Source: Chloroflexota bacterium (GTDB lineage Bacteria; Chloroflexota; Anaerolineae; UBA1429). From it: DNA of 9,963 nucleotides. The notes below the pieces were generated by a model that worked only from the letters and a program-made list of their open reading frames with translations, ran no database searches and had not been told where the DNA came from. The position numbers and the translations under genes were made by a program. Positions 1-4,716 of this stretch are shown piece by piece (the stretch's first letter is position 1; the number at the start of each line of letters is the position of its first letter). The DNA lies in assembly GCA_012513725.1 (NCBI GenBank), contig JAAZBQ010000569.1, forward strand, positions 1 to 9,963. The letters run 5' to 3'.

Positions 1-349
1 CGTTCAGAAAGGGGAGCGAGATGAGCCCCGCCATCTGCAGCCCCAGGACGATGAGCAGCAGCCCGCCGACGCTGACCACATAGCCGATGACCCGGGGCAT
101 CAGCCGGCCGAGCATCCCGGCCCCGACACCCCCCAGGACAAAGATGAGCCCAAAGCCCACCACGAAAAAGGCGGCGTGGGTCACCGTGCGCCAGCGACTG
201 CCTCCCGTCGCGCCGCCCGTCGCGCCGCCCGCCGCGGTGCCGCTGAGGTACAGGAGGTACACGGGCACCATGGGCAACACGCAGGGGGTAAAAAAGGACA
301 GCAGCCCCGCGCTGAGGGCCACCCACAGGCTCACGGGGCTAGTCGGCAT
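1..349 (-). CDS. ccdA: CcdA-type thiol-disulfide transporter, N-terminal part (runs off left edge)
   Basis: This polytopic membrane protein of the CcdA/DsbD-beta family carries electrons from cytoplasmic thioredoxin across the membrane to extracytoplasmic thioredoxin-like proteins. Only 116 residues are in the window. The first helix carries the family signature LLSFFTPCVLPMVPVY (residues 16-31), with the redox Cys at 23 flanked by prolines. Two further hydrophobic segments follow, at about 56-76 and 88-112. The loop after helix 1 is a Gly/Ala/Thr-rich stretch encoded by a 12-bp tandem repeat. The second redox Cys expected in helix 4 lies outside the window. The ATG at 349 overlaps the last codons of the DUF2085 gene by 11 bp and is preceded by GGAGGGGG, so translational coupling is likely. 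The TlpA-like protein two genes upstream is its natural electron acceptor. The family is clear from the signature; the partner is inferred from context. Confidence 0.93.
   Translation of the reverse strand, partial: MPTSPVSLWVALSAGLLSFFTPCVLPMVPVYLLYLSGTAAGGATGGATGGSRWRTVTHAAFFVVGFGLIFVLGGVGAGMLGRLMPRVIGYVVSVGGLLLIVLGLQMAGLISLPFLN
206..229. repeat. 12-bp tandem duplication inside ccdA
   Basis: Two perfect adjacent copies of CGTCGCGCCGCC (plus strand) lie in the ccdA loop after the first helix. They encode a Gly-Gly-Ala-Thr duplication on the minus strand. This is probably a recent slippage product in a tolerant loop. Confidence 0.8.
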
Positions 350-1067
350 GGCCCCCTCCGTCCTTGGCCAGGGCCTCGGTCATCTCCTGGTGCACGCCGG
401 TCATTCCCTCCTGCAGGTACGGGTAGACGAGCCAGACGGCGGCGAGCCCAAAGAGGGAGCCGGTCAAGACCCGGCTGGCCCAGGTGCTCGTCCACAAACC
501 GATCAACTGCCCCAGTCCGTCGACCGCCATCGGCAGGATGAGCAGGCCGAACTCCTTGGCGCGCAGTGGCCGGAGTCTATTGCGCACGAACCAGAACAGG
601 AGCCCCGCCAGGAGCATCATGCCGTAGATGGCCACGTCGCGCTCGCACATGGCCACCTTGTAGCCGATCTCCGGCCCCCCGATATACCGGGCGGGGACGA
701 ACTCTTGCCCCAGGTGCGCGGCCAACTCGTCGTACGAGTAGACCACCTGCTGGCCAAAGAGAAAGAAGGAGCGTTCGGGGCGCTGGTGGCAAAAGGGCCG
801 CAGCAGCGTCTGGATCACGCCCCCTGCACCGGGGTGCCCCAGATGGTACAGGATCGGCGACAGGATCGGCAAGCCGACGTACAGTCCCATGAACAGGTTG
901 GCCAGCACCAGCCAGTGCCCGCTGACCGCCTTGAGAAAGCGGGAGAGGACGCGGCTGATGCGCACCGACCACTCGGCCACCCGCGGGTCGCGCGGCGCCG
1001 GCGGCTCTGGGCCCACATCCCGTGGGCTCACATTACGTGGGCCCGCATCCCGTGGTCTCTCGCCCAT
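339..1067 (-). CDS. DUF2085 family membrane protein
   Basis: This is a 242-aa protein of the DUF2085 family, whose biochemical function is unknown to me. The family marks are PFCHQRPERSFF (Cys93-His94-Gln95), MCERDVAIYG (Cys141) and the later LPMAVDGLGQLIG followed by SRVLTGSLFG. Four hydrophobic segments are visible, at about 52-73, 146-161, 173-191 and 200-218. The two conserved cysteines and the histidine lie in or next to the loop between segments 1 and 2. The first 33 residues are hydrophilic and Pro/Arg-rich and contain a pentapeptide repeat. The ATG at 1067 is chosen because GAGGG precedes it and it lies 11 nt after the TlpA stop. Upstream in-frame codons would overlap the whole TlpA gene. 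It overlaps ccdA by 11 bp. Its position between thioredoxin and CcdA genes suggests a thiol or metal role, which is inference. Confidence 0.87.
   Translation of the reverse strand: MGERPRDAGPRNVSPRDVGPEPPAPRDPRVAEWSVRISRVLSRFLKAVSGHWLVLANLFMGLYVGLPILSPILYHLGHPGAGGVIQTLLRPFCHQRPERSFFLFGQQVVYSYDELAAHLGQEFVPARYIGGPEIGYKVAMCERDVAIYGMMLLAGLLFWFVRNRLRPLRAKEFGLLILPMAVDGLGQLIGLWTSTWASRVLTGSLFGLAAVWLVYPYLQEGMTGVHQEMTEALAKDGGGHAD
1008..1067. repeat. 15-bp tandem repeat at the 5' end of the DUF2085 gene
   Basis: Three consecutive 15-bp units are present on the plus strand: TGGGCCCACATCCCG (1008-1022), TGGGCTCACATTACG (1023-1037) and TGGGCCCGCATCCCG (1038-1052). A strongly degraded fourth unit (1053-1067) runs into the start codon. 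The units are in phase with the gene and encode RDVGP, RNVSP and RDAGP. They lie in the hydrophilic N-terminal tail before the first membrane segment. Confidence 0.85.
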
Positions 1068-1078
1068 GCGCGAATCCC

Positions 1079-1693
1079 TCACCCGCTCAGTTCGGCGACG
1101 TATTCCCGGAGCTGCTCCGGCTCCGGGGCGCCCGGGAACATCCGCGCGATCACGCCCTCCCGGTCGATGAACACATTGGTGGGCACGCCGCGCACATAGT
1201 AGCGATCGGCCAGGCGAGCATCCGCATCGAGGAGGATGGGGAACTCGATGCCCATCTCCTCGGCGTAATCGGCCACCACGCTCGCGTCCTCCATGATGTC
1301 CACGGACAGGATGACGAGGCCCTGTTCCTGGAGTTCGGGGTACATGGCAGAGATGGTGGCGATCTCGTTCCGGCAGTAGCCGCACCAAGTGGCCCAAAAG
1401 AACACCAGCACCGGCTGGCCGGCATAGTCGGCGAGGGAGATCTCCTCGCCCGCCAGGTTCTGCAGGGCGAAATCGGGCGCCGGCTGGCCGGGCTGCGGGG
1501 GGCCGTCGTACGAGGCGCGGGGCGTCGGGGTGGCGACGGTGGGGCGCGGCGTCGGCGGCTGGACGGCGGGTTGCTGCGCGGCCCCGGGGTTCGCGCCGGC
1601 GACGGAGCCTACCTCCGCCGGCCGGGGCGCGCACGCCCCCAGAGTCAGCATCAGCGCCCCCACCAGGACGGAAACGATCAGGACCTTGTGCAT
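1079..1693 (-). CDS. TlpA/ResA-like thioredoxin lipoprotein
   Basis: This 204-aa membrane-anchored thioredoxin faces the outside of the cell, where it would reduce disulfides or copper-site cysteines. Residues 1-21 form a lipoprotein signal with lipobox LGAC and lipidated Cys21. A Pro/Thr/Ala-rich linker follows (about 22-70), then an AhpC/TSA-Redoxin type domain from about 70. The active site is WATWCGYC, with Cys104 and Cys107, and the conserved cis-proline is Pro171 in GVPTNVF. The length fits TlpA/ResA proteins. The ATG at 1693 is chosen because it begins the signal peptide and has AAGGGGAT upstream. Longer in-frame versions would add non-signal sequence. It lies 112 nt after the copper chaperone and 11 nt before DUF2085. 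CcdA is the expected electron donor. Known TlpA proteins reduce the CuA site of cytochrome oxidase and its chaperone Sco, which fits the copper neighbour; the exact substrate here is not shown. Confidence 0.93.
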   Translation of the reverse strand: MHKVLIVSVLVGALMLTLGACAPRPAEVGSVAGANPGAAQQPAVQPPTPRPTVATPTPRASYDGPPQPGQPAPDFALQNLAGEEISLADYAGQPVLVFFWATWCGYCRNEIATISAMYPELQEQGLVILSVDIMEDASVVADYAEEMGIEFPILLDADARLADRYYVRGVPTNVFIDREGVIARMFPGAPEPEQLREYVAELSG

Positions 1694-1805
1694 CGATGAT
1701 CCCCTTGCGGCTAGAATGCACCACGCGGACACACGGTGGCGTGCATCCGCGTGGATGGTACCATGCCTCTGCGCGGCGACAAAAAGCGCGCGTCCGTCGC
1801 CGGAT
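1694..1805 (-). other. Copper chaperone to TlpA gap with strong hairpin
   Basis: On the minus-strand transcript, 1754-1721 folds into a 14-bp stem (9 perfect pairs CCACGCGGA/TCCGCGTGG, then 5 more including two G-U) with a 6-nt loop. A weaker 7-bp stem CGGCGAC/GTCGCCG pairs 1802-1796 with 1780-1774. A 10-bp palindrome ATGGTACCAT lies at 1755-1764. Neither hairpin is followed by a U-run, so neither is a standard intrinsic terminator. They could be processing sites or attenuators giving unequal expression of the two flanking genes. A weak promoter-like pair (TTGTCG, 16 nt, TACCAT) is also present but unconvincing. Confidence 0.5.
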
Positions 1806-2009
1806 TCAGGCGACCGGGTAGCCGATCTCCTCCAGGAGCGCCCTGGCCTGCTGCAGGGCGTCCTCGTCGGTATAGTCCAGCACCACGTTCTTGCCGGGCA
1901 CGTCCACATCGATGACGGTTACCCCGTTGACGGCCCCGAGTTCGCGCCGAATGGTCATGGCGCAGTGCTGGCAAGAGATATCCTCAGCATGTAGCGTGAT
2001 CTGTGGCAT
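1806..2009 (-). CDS. copZ: Copper chaperone, CopZ-like (HMA domain)
   Basis: This 67-aa cytoplasmic metallochaperone is a single heavy-metal-associated domain of the usual CopZ/Atx1 length. The metal-binding loop is SCQHCAMTI with Cys13 and Cys16. The rest follows the expected beta-alpha-beta-beta-alpha-beta order, ending with LLEEIGYPV. It would bind Cu(I) and pass it to a partner such as a P-type ATPase; none is encoded in the window. The ATG at 2009 has GGAGGAC a few bases upstream. Copper rather than another metal is favoured by the CsoR-like operator in its promoter. It is the first gene of a likely minus-strand transcript that continues into the TlpA, DUF2085 and CcdA genes, although the 112-nt hairpin-bearing gap means these could be partly uncoupled. 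HMA identity is firm; the copper assignment is an inference from motif and operator. Confidence 0.9.
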   Translation of the reverse strand: MPQITLHAEDISCQHCAMTIRRELGAVNGVTVIDVDVPGKNVVLDYTDEDALQQARALLEEIGYPVA

Positions 2010-2021
2010 GCGTCCTCCGAT

Positions 2022-2038
2022 ATACCCCCTACTGGTAC
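2022..2038 (-). promoter_or_regulatory. Probable CsoR-type copper operator
   Basis: The plus strand reads ATACCCCCTACTGGTAC, a pseudo-palindrome with TACC/GGTA arms centred on 2030. It closely resembles the CsoR operators of copZA promoters in Firmicutes and Actinobacteria (TACCC...GGGTA type, with a G/C-rich core). It covers the expected transcription start just downstream of the -10 element, where a repressor would block initiation until Cu(I) binds it. No csoR gene is in the window, so the regulator would act from elsewhere. Confidence 0.65.
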
Positions 2039-2042
2039 CCCG

Positions 2043-2071
2043 ATGATAGCAGCCCGGGCGATGGCTGTCAA
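2043..2071 (-). promoter_or_regulatory. Sigma-70-type promoter of the copper chaperone operon
   Basis: On the minus strand, TTGACA (2071-2066) is followed by a 17-nt spacer and TATCAT (2048-2043). This is a perfect -35 and a 5-of-6 -10 element at optimal spacing. It starts 12 nt after the cysK stop and places transcription start near 2036, about 27 nt before the chaperone ATG. Confidence 0.85.
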
Positions 2072-2083
2072 GAGTCGCGCAGC

Positions 2084-3013
2084 CTACTCGTCGGCAAAGA
2101 GGTCGGTGCTCAGGTAGCGCTCGCCCAGGTCGGGCAGCACGGCCACGATCAGCTTGCCACGGCTCTCGGGCCGGGCCGCCACGCGCAGGGCCGCAGCGGC
2201 CGCCGCGCCGGAGGAGATGCCCACAAAGATGCCCTCCTCCCGGGCCAGGCGGCGCGACGCGGTGAACGCCTCCTCCTCGTCGATCTGCACCACCTCATCG
2301 ATCAGGTCGGTGCGCAACACCCCCGGCACAAACCCAGCGCCGATCCCCTGGATGCGGTGGGGGCCAGGGCCTCCGCCGGAGAGCACCGGCGAACCCACCG
2401 GCTCCACGGCGACGACGCGGAACTCGGGCTTGCGCCCCTTGATCGCCTCGGCGACCCCGGTCAGCGTGCCGCCGGTGCCCACCCCGGAGATCAGGATATC
2501 CGCCCGGCCGTCGGTATCGCGCCAGATCTCCTCGGCCGTCGTCTCCCGGTGGATCCTGGGGTTGGCCGGGTTCTCGAACTGGTTGGGCATGAATGCGTCC
2601 GGGGTCTCGCTCAGGATCTCCTGGGCGCGCCGGATGGCGCCGGGCATCCCCTCGGCCCCGGGGGTGAGCACCAGCTCGGCGCCCAACGCCTTGAGCACGC
2701 GGCGACGCTCGGTGGTCATCGTATCGGGCATGGTGAGGATCAGCCGGTAGCCCTTGGCCGCGCAGACAAAGGCCAGACCGATGCCCGTGTTGCCGCTGGT
2801 GGGCTCCACAATGACGGTGCCGGGCCGGATGCTGCCATCCTCCTCACCGGCCTGGATCATGGCCGCCGCGATGCGGTCCTTGACGCTCCACAGCGGGTTG
2901 GCCGCCTCCAGCTTGACCACCACCTCGGCCTCCAGGCCTTCGGCCATCCGCCGCAGGCGGATGAGCGGCGTGTTGCCGATGGTGTCGACGATGCTGTCAT
3001 AGATTCTGCCCAT
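2084..3013 (-). CDS. cysK: Cysteine synthase A (O-acetylserine sulfhydrylase)
   Basis: This 309-aa PLP-dependent fold-type II enzyme makes L-cysteine from O-acetylserine and sulfide in the cytoplasm, and the length is normal for CysK. Visible motifs in order are the N-terminal IGNTPLIRL (12-20), NPLWSVKDR with the PLP Schiff-base Lys45, the substrate loop PTSGNTG (71-77), NPANPRIHRETTAEEIW (148-164), the phosphate-binding GVGTGGT (177-183) and GISSGAA (265-271), with the serine that contacts the pyridine nitrogen. The ATG at 3013 has AAGGGAAG upstream. It lies 43 nt after an Rrf2-family regulator gene and probably shares its transcript, suggesting autoregulated sulfur control. The Lys loop NPLWSVKDR differs a little from the common NPxxSVKxR variants, so a CysM or cystathionine beta-synthase-like specificity is possible but less likely. 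Confidence 0.95.
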   Translation of the reverse strand: MGRIYDSIVDTIGNTPLIRLRRMAEGLEAEVVVKLEAANPLWSVKDRIAAAMIQAGEEDGSIRPGTVIVEPTSGNTGIGLAFVCAAKGYRLILTMPDTMTTERRRVLKALGAELVLTPGAEGMPGAIRRAQEILSETPDAFMPNQFENPANPRIHRETTAEEIWRDTDGRADILISGVGTGGTLTGVAEAIKGRKPEFRVVAVEPVGSPVLSGGGPGPHRIQGIGAGFVPGVLRTDLIDEVVQIDEEEAFTASRRLAREEGIFVGISSGAAAAAALRVAARPESRGKLIVAVLPDLGERYLSTDLFADE

Positions 3014-3030
3014 GTTTCTTCCCTTTCGTG

Positions 3031-3053
3031 CCCGGCGCCGCCCGGGCGCCGGG
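3031..3053 (-). other. 9-bp GC hairpin between the Rrf2 gene and cysK
   Basis: CCCGGCGCC and GGCGCCGGG form a perfect 9-bp inverted repeat with a 5-nt loop in the 43-nt gap. No U-run follows on the minus strand, so it is unlikely to terminate fully. It could reduce or separate cysK expression from the regulator, or stabilise the downstream mRNA. Confidence 0.55.
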
Positions 3054-3056
3054 GCG

Positions 3057-3497
3057 CTAAATGTGGTACATCCCGCCCCTGGACTGCGCGCGGTCCTCCG
3101 CCCGGCGCGCCAGTTCAGCCAGCGATACCGATTCGAGCACGCCGACCATCGCCGCGTGCATTGCCGCCCATACGTCCTGCATCACACACTCTTCGGCGCG
3201 CAGCATGCCGGGGGCCTCGTCGCAGGGGAGCACCTCTTCGGCGCCCTCCGCCACCTCATAGATGTCGCGCACGGTGATCTCCTCGGGCGCCCGGGCCAGG
3301 GCATAGCCGCCCCGTCGCCCGCGCACCGAGCGCACCAGGCCGGCGGCCTGCATCGCCGCAAAGAGATGTTCCAGGTACTTGCGCGAGACGCCCTGCCGGG
3401 CAACGATCTCCCGCAGGCTAACCGGCTGCTGATCCTGGTGCACGGCAAGGTCCAGCAGAGCCCGCGCCGCGTACCGGGTCCTCGTGGAGAGCCTCAT
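3057..3497 (-). CDS. Rrf2-family transcriptional regulator (CymR/IscR-like)
   Basis: This 146-aa winged-helix regulator is in the normal size range for Rrf2 proteins. It opens with MRLSTRTRYAARALLDLA, the family start. The recognition helix region is VSLREIVARQGVSRKYLEHLF (26-46), and the wing carries VRGRRGGYALAR (58-69). The following ITVRDIYEVAEG segment is also typical. Only two cysteines are present, Cys92 and Cys104, instead of the three that ligate the Fe-S cluster in IscR. This favours a CymR-type, NsrR-like or redox-modified regulator over a classical IscR. It lies directly upstream of cysK (43 nt), the gene set controlled by CymR in Firmicutes, so control of cysteine synthesis is the likely role. 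It has its own strong promoter. Confidence 0.92.
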   Translation of the reverse strand: MRLSTRTRYAARALLDLAVHQDQQPVSLREIVARQGVSRKYLEHLFAAMQAAGLVRSVRGRRGGYALARAPEEITVRDIYEVAEGAEEVLPCDEAPGMLRAEECVMQDVWAAMHAAMVGVLESVSLAELARRAEDRAQSRGGMYHI

Positions 3498-3532
3498 GAG
3501 TATCCTACTAATCCTATAGACTTACTGTACTT

Positions 3533-3561
3533 ATATTACCGCTCTGCGAACAGGATGTCAA
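3533..3561 (-). promoter_or_regulatory. Promoter of the Rrf2-cysK operon with possible operator repeats
   Basis: On the minus strand, TTGACA (3561-3556), a 17-nt spacer and TAATAT (3538-3533) form a near-perfect sigma-70 promoter. The leader between it and the ATG at 3497 is strikingly A+T-rich for this DNA. It contains two direct TAGGAT copies (3516-3511 and 3507-3502) 9 bp apart. These could be the regulator's own binding site, but they are not a recognised consensus. Confidence 0.82.
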
Positions 3562-3739
3562 GGACATGGTGGGCGCGCCCTTGCCGTGCCGATGGTCGCG
3601 GCGACGGTCGCGCGGGCCCCCTGCGCCGGGAACCCTGGGGCGGCCGGATGCGTCTACTAGAGGCAGCGAATACCTGGTAGCGGGGGGCGAACAGACATCC
3701 GCTGCCGCCGCACCTCCCGCTCCAGCGGGCGCGCGGATG
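3562..3739. other. Spacer between divergent promoters
   Basis: This stretch of 178 nt lies between the -35 elements of the divergent Rrf2 and riboswitch promoters. No convincing gene is present. The only structure noted is a short inverted repeat CCCGCT/AGCGGG (3716-3729) about 10 nt upstream of the plus-strand -35 element. An open frame crossing it on the minus strand is antisense to the riboswitch and looks spurious. Confidence 0.5.
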
Positions 3740-3768
3740 TTGACAAGGCCCACGATCGGACGTATGAT
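3740..3768 (+). promoter_or_regulatory. Sigma-70-type promoter of the riboswitch transcript
   Basis: TTGACA (3740-3745), a 17-nt spacer and TATGAT (3763-3768) give a perfect -35 and a 5-of-6 -10 element. Initiation near 3775 would start the RNA just before the riboswitch aptamer, as expected for a cis-acting leader. Confidence 0.88.
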
Positions 3769-3783
3769 GGAATTAACAACCGC

Positions 3784-3925
3784 ATAGCTTGCAGCCTAAT
3801 CCCGCACGGGGAATCCCCCGGACGGGAGCGGAGGACCCGAACCGAAGGGGTGTACTCGACGTAGAGCGAGGGGGCAGCTTTCAGCCCTAACCCGGCAGCT
3901 AACTTCGCAGGCATTGAGAGTGGCA
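3784..3925 (+). ncRNA. c-di-AMP riboswitch (ydaO/yuaA leader)
   Basis: The leader carries the conserved ydaO/yuaA blocks in order: GCCTAATCCC near 3794, GGAGGACCCG near 3830, GGGGTG at 3847-3852, and the diagnostic CCCTAACCCGG (3895-3905 region) plus CAGCTAACTTCGCAGGC ending at 3912. The closing stem can form between GCCT (3794-3797) and AGGC (3909-3912). Known members bind c-di-AMP and usually switch off downstream genes for potassium or osmolyte transport and cell-wall remodelling. An intrinsic terminator follows 20 nt later, matching an OFF switch. CAGGC at 3908-3912, part of the closing strand, could alternatively pair with GCCTG at 3958-3962 in the terminator, giving a simple antiterminator. 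That pairing is an inference and only 5 bp. Recognition rests on remembered consensus, not a covariance-model search. Confidence 0.9.
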
Positions 3926-3945
3926 GAAGACCAGCATGTTTCGTG

Positions 3946-3976
3946 CTCCAGGCTTCGGCCTGGAGTTTTGTGTTGT
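3946..3976 (+). terminator. Riboswitch-controlled intrinsic terminator
   Basis: CTCCAGGC, the stable tetraloop TTCG, and GCCTGGAG form a perfect 8-bp stem followed by the U-rich tract TTTTGTGTTGT. It sits immediately downstream of the aptamer and about 95 nt before the first start codon. This is the expected position for c-di-AMP-dependent premature termination. Confidence 0.88.
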
Positions 3977-4041
3977 GGGGGATCGGTGCGTCGCCCACGC
4001 CCTCAACGTCGAGGGGGTGGACGGCGCACCGGTTCCCCACA
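3974..4041 (+). other. 31-position hairpin between terminator and first gene
   Basis: The arms 3974-4004 and 4011-4041 pair across 31 positions, with 26 Watson-Crick pairs, three G-U pairs and two mismatches, closing a 6-nt AACGTC loop. The stem begins inside the U-tract of the preceding terminator and ends 30 nt before the start codon at 4071. It is not followed by a U-run. It could be a second attenuation element, an mRNA stabiliser or a processing site. Confidence 0.75.
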
Positions 4042-4051
4042 CGATACACAA

Positions 4052-4065
4052 CTCGTGAGGACGAG
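4052..4065 (+). promoter_or_regulatory. Ribosome binding site held in a hairpin loop
   Basis: The Shine-Dalgarno GAGG (4057-4060) is exactly the loop of a 5-bp stem CTCGT/ACGAG. It lies 10 nt before the ATG at 4071. Display in the loop may help or modulate ribosome access, and it supports this start codon. Confidence 0.5.
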
Positions 4066-4070
4066 AGCGT

Positions 4071-4403
4071 ATGTCACAGGCAACGGATCGGTGGGCGCCG
4101 CCACAGCGCCGCGCCCATGCTGCGGGTCCATCGGGACAGAGCAAAGGTGCGCCGCGGGTCGGCGCCGCTCTTCGGTATCTGTACCAGTGTCAGTTGCGCG
4201 GCACGGACCAGCCCGTGTACATCGAGGACCTGGCCCGGGCCCTCCACATCTCCGGTGCCGAGGCGCTGGGCTGTGTGGAAGAGTTGCGCGACCGGGGTCT
4301 GGCCATCTCGACGGGCGCCGACGCGGAGGACCCCTGCGTGTGCCTCAGCCTAAAGGGGCTCTCGCAGGCCATCGCGGTGGACCGCCGTCGGAAGGCGGGC
4401 TGA
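4071..4403 (+). CDS. Small winged-helix-like protein under the c-di-AMP riboswitch
   Basis: This is a 110-aa protein I do not recognise as a named family. Residues 1-30 are basic, Pro/Ala-rich and probably disordered. Residues 31-100 look like a winged helix-turn-helix: helix 1 ALRYLYQCQLRG, then VYIEDLARALHISGAEALGCVEELRDRG (49-76) as the helix-turn-helix and recognition helix, and a beta wing with LAISTG...CVCLSLKG (77-96). There are four cysteines (40, 68, 89, 91) with no clear metal motif. The ATG at 4071 is supported by GAGG in the hairpin loop. It is the first gene after the riboswitch and lies 313 nt upstream of the APC-USP transporter in the same direction. Either a DNA-binding regulator of the transporter or a protein-interaction domain is possible; neither is shown. 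Confidence 0.75.
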   Translation: MSQATDRWAPPQRRAHAAGPSGQSKGAPRVGAALRYLYQCQLRGTDQPVYIEDLARALHISGAEALGCVEELRDRGLAISTGADAEDPCVCLSLKGLSQAIAVDRRRKAG

Positions 4404-4716
4404 TCGAACGGTAGTGTATGCGGCCGTAGCGCAAGGGCGCGCCGCGGCCGAATCTGTCGGAGGATGATCCTCAGGCAAGAGCGTCGGCGACGTGCCGTGG
4501 CCCGCCCGGGCCACGGCCTACCGTCGACGGAGAGACATGGTCGGTGTAGGGTCGGCCTCCGGATTGCATCCGGAGCCGGCCCTGCTGCCTCACGACGGGC
4601 GCCGCAGGTCTCCCCTGCGACCTCGCCCCATCGCCCCTCGCCGAGCGTCCCGAGATCGGACGCTCCCCGCTCGAACCCTGAGTGCCAGTCTGTCGCTCCC
4701 TCATGGAGGTGCATGC
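4404..4716 (+). other. Hairpin-rich 313-nt gap before the transporter
   Basis: No separate gene is evident. Five successive inverted repeats are visible: GAGGA/TCCTC (4460-4472); GCCGTGGCCC/GGGCCACGGC with a 4-nt loop (4494-4517), extendable outward through 4483-4489 with 4522-4528; CTCCGGAT/ATCCGGAG (4557-4575); CGCAGG/CCTGCG (4603-4619); and GAGCGTCC/GGACGCTC (4643-4665). None is followed by a U-run. The arrangement suggests a structured leader RNA, but I could not match it to a known riboswitch class. An in-frame ATG at 4537 with GGAG upstream could extend the transporter, but the extension is Arg/Pro-rich and unlike the family. Confidence 0.6.

Noticed and set aside
87..1199. 370-aa plus-strand open frame
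   Set aside because: It is antisense to ccdA, DUF2085 and the TlpA gene, has low-complexity Pro/Arg/His-rich composition and shows no domain; it is a GC-rich shadow frame.
1068..1724. 461-aa version of the DUF2085 frame starting at 1724
   Set aside because: The extra residues overlap the whole TlpA gene in another frame and are low-complexity; the ATG at 1067 has a GAGGG site.
1774..1802. Intrinsic terminator after the copper chaperone (stem plus TTTTT)
   Set aside because: The T-run lies inside the loop of the only stem rather than after it, so it does not fit an intrinsic terminator.
2003..3277. 424-aa plus-strand open frame opposite cysK and the Rrf2 gene
   Set aside because: The minus-strand genes are unmistakable by motif and this frame has only biased, motif-free sequence.
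3657..4049. 130-aa minus-strand open frame across the riboswitch
   Set aside because: It is the reverse complement of the aptamer, terminator and hairpin; conserved RNA blocks explain the sequence better than a protein does.
3914..4414. 166-aa and 136-aa plus-strand frames overlapping the small gene
   Set aside because: They run through the terminator and long hairpin, lack good ribosome binding sites and overlap the better-supported 4071-4403 frame.
4600..4700. Possible tRNA on the minus strand suggested by GGTTCGAG
   Set aside because: The flanking bases do not form a T-arm or acceptor stem, and no anticodon arm can be placed.
4492..4716. N-terminal extension of the APC-USP transporter from 4492 or 4537
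   Set aside because: The added residues are Arg/Pro-rich and lie over several hairpins; GGAGGT directly before the ATG at 4717 and the permease start favour the shorter protein.
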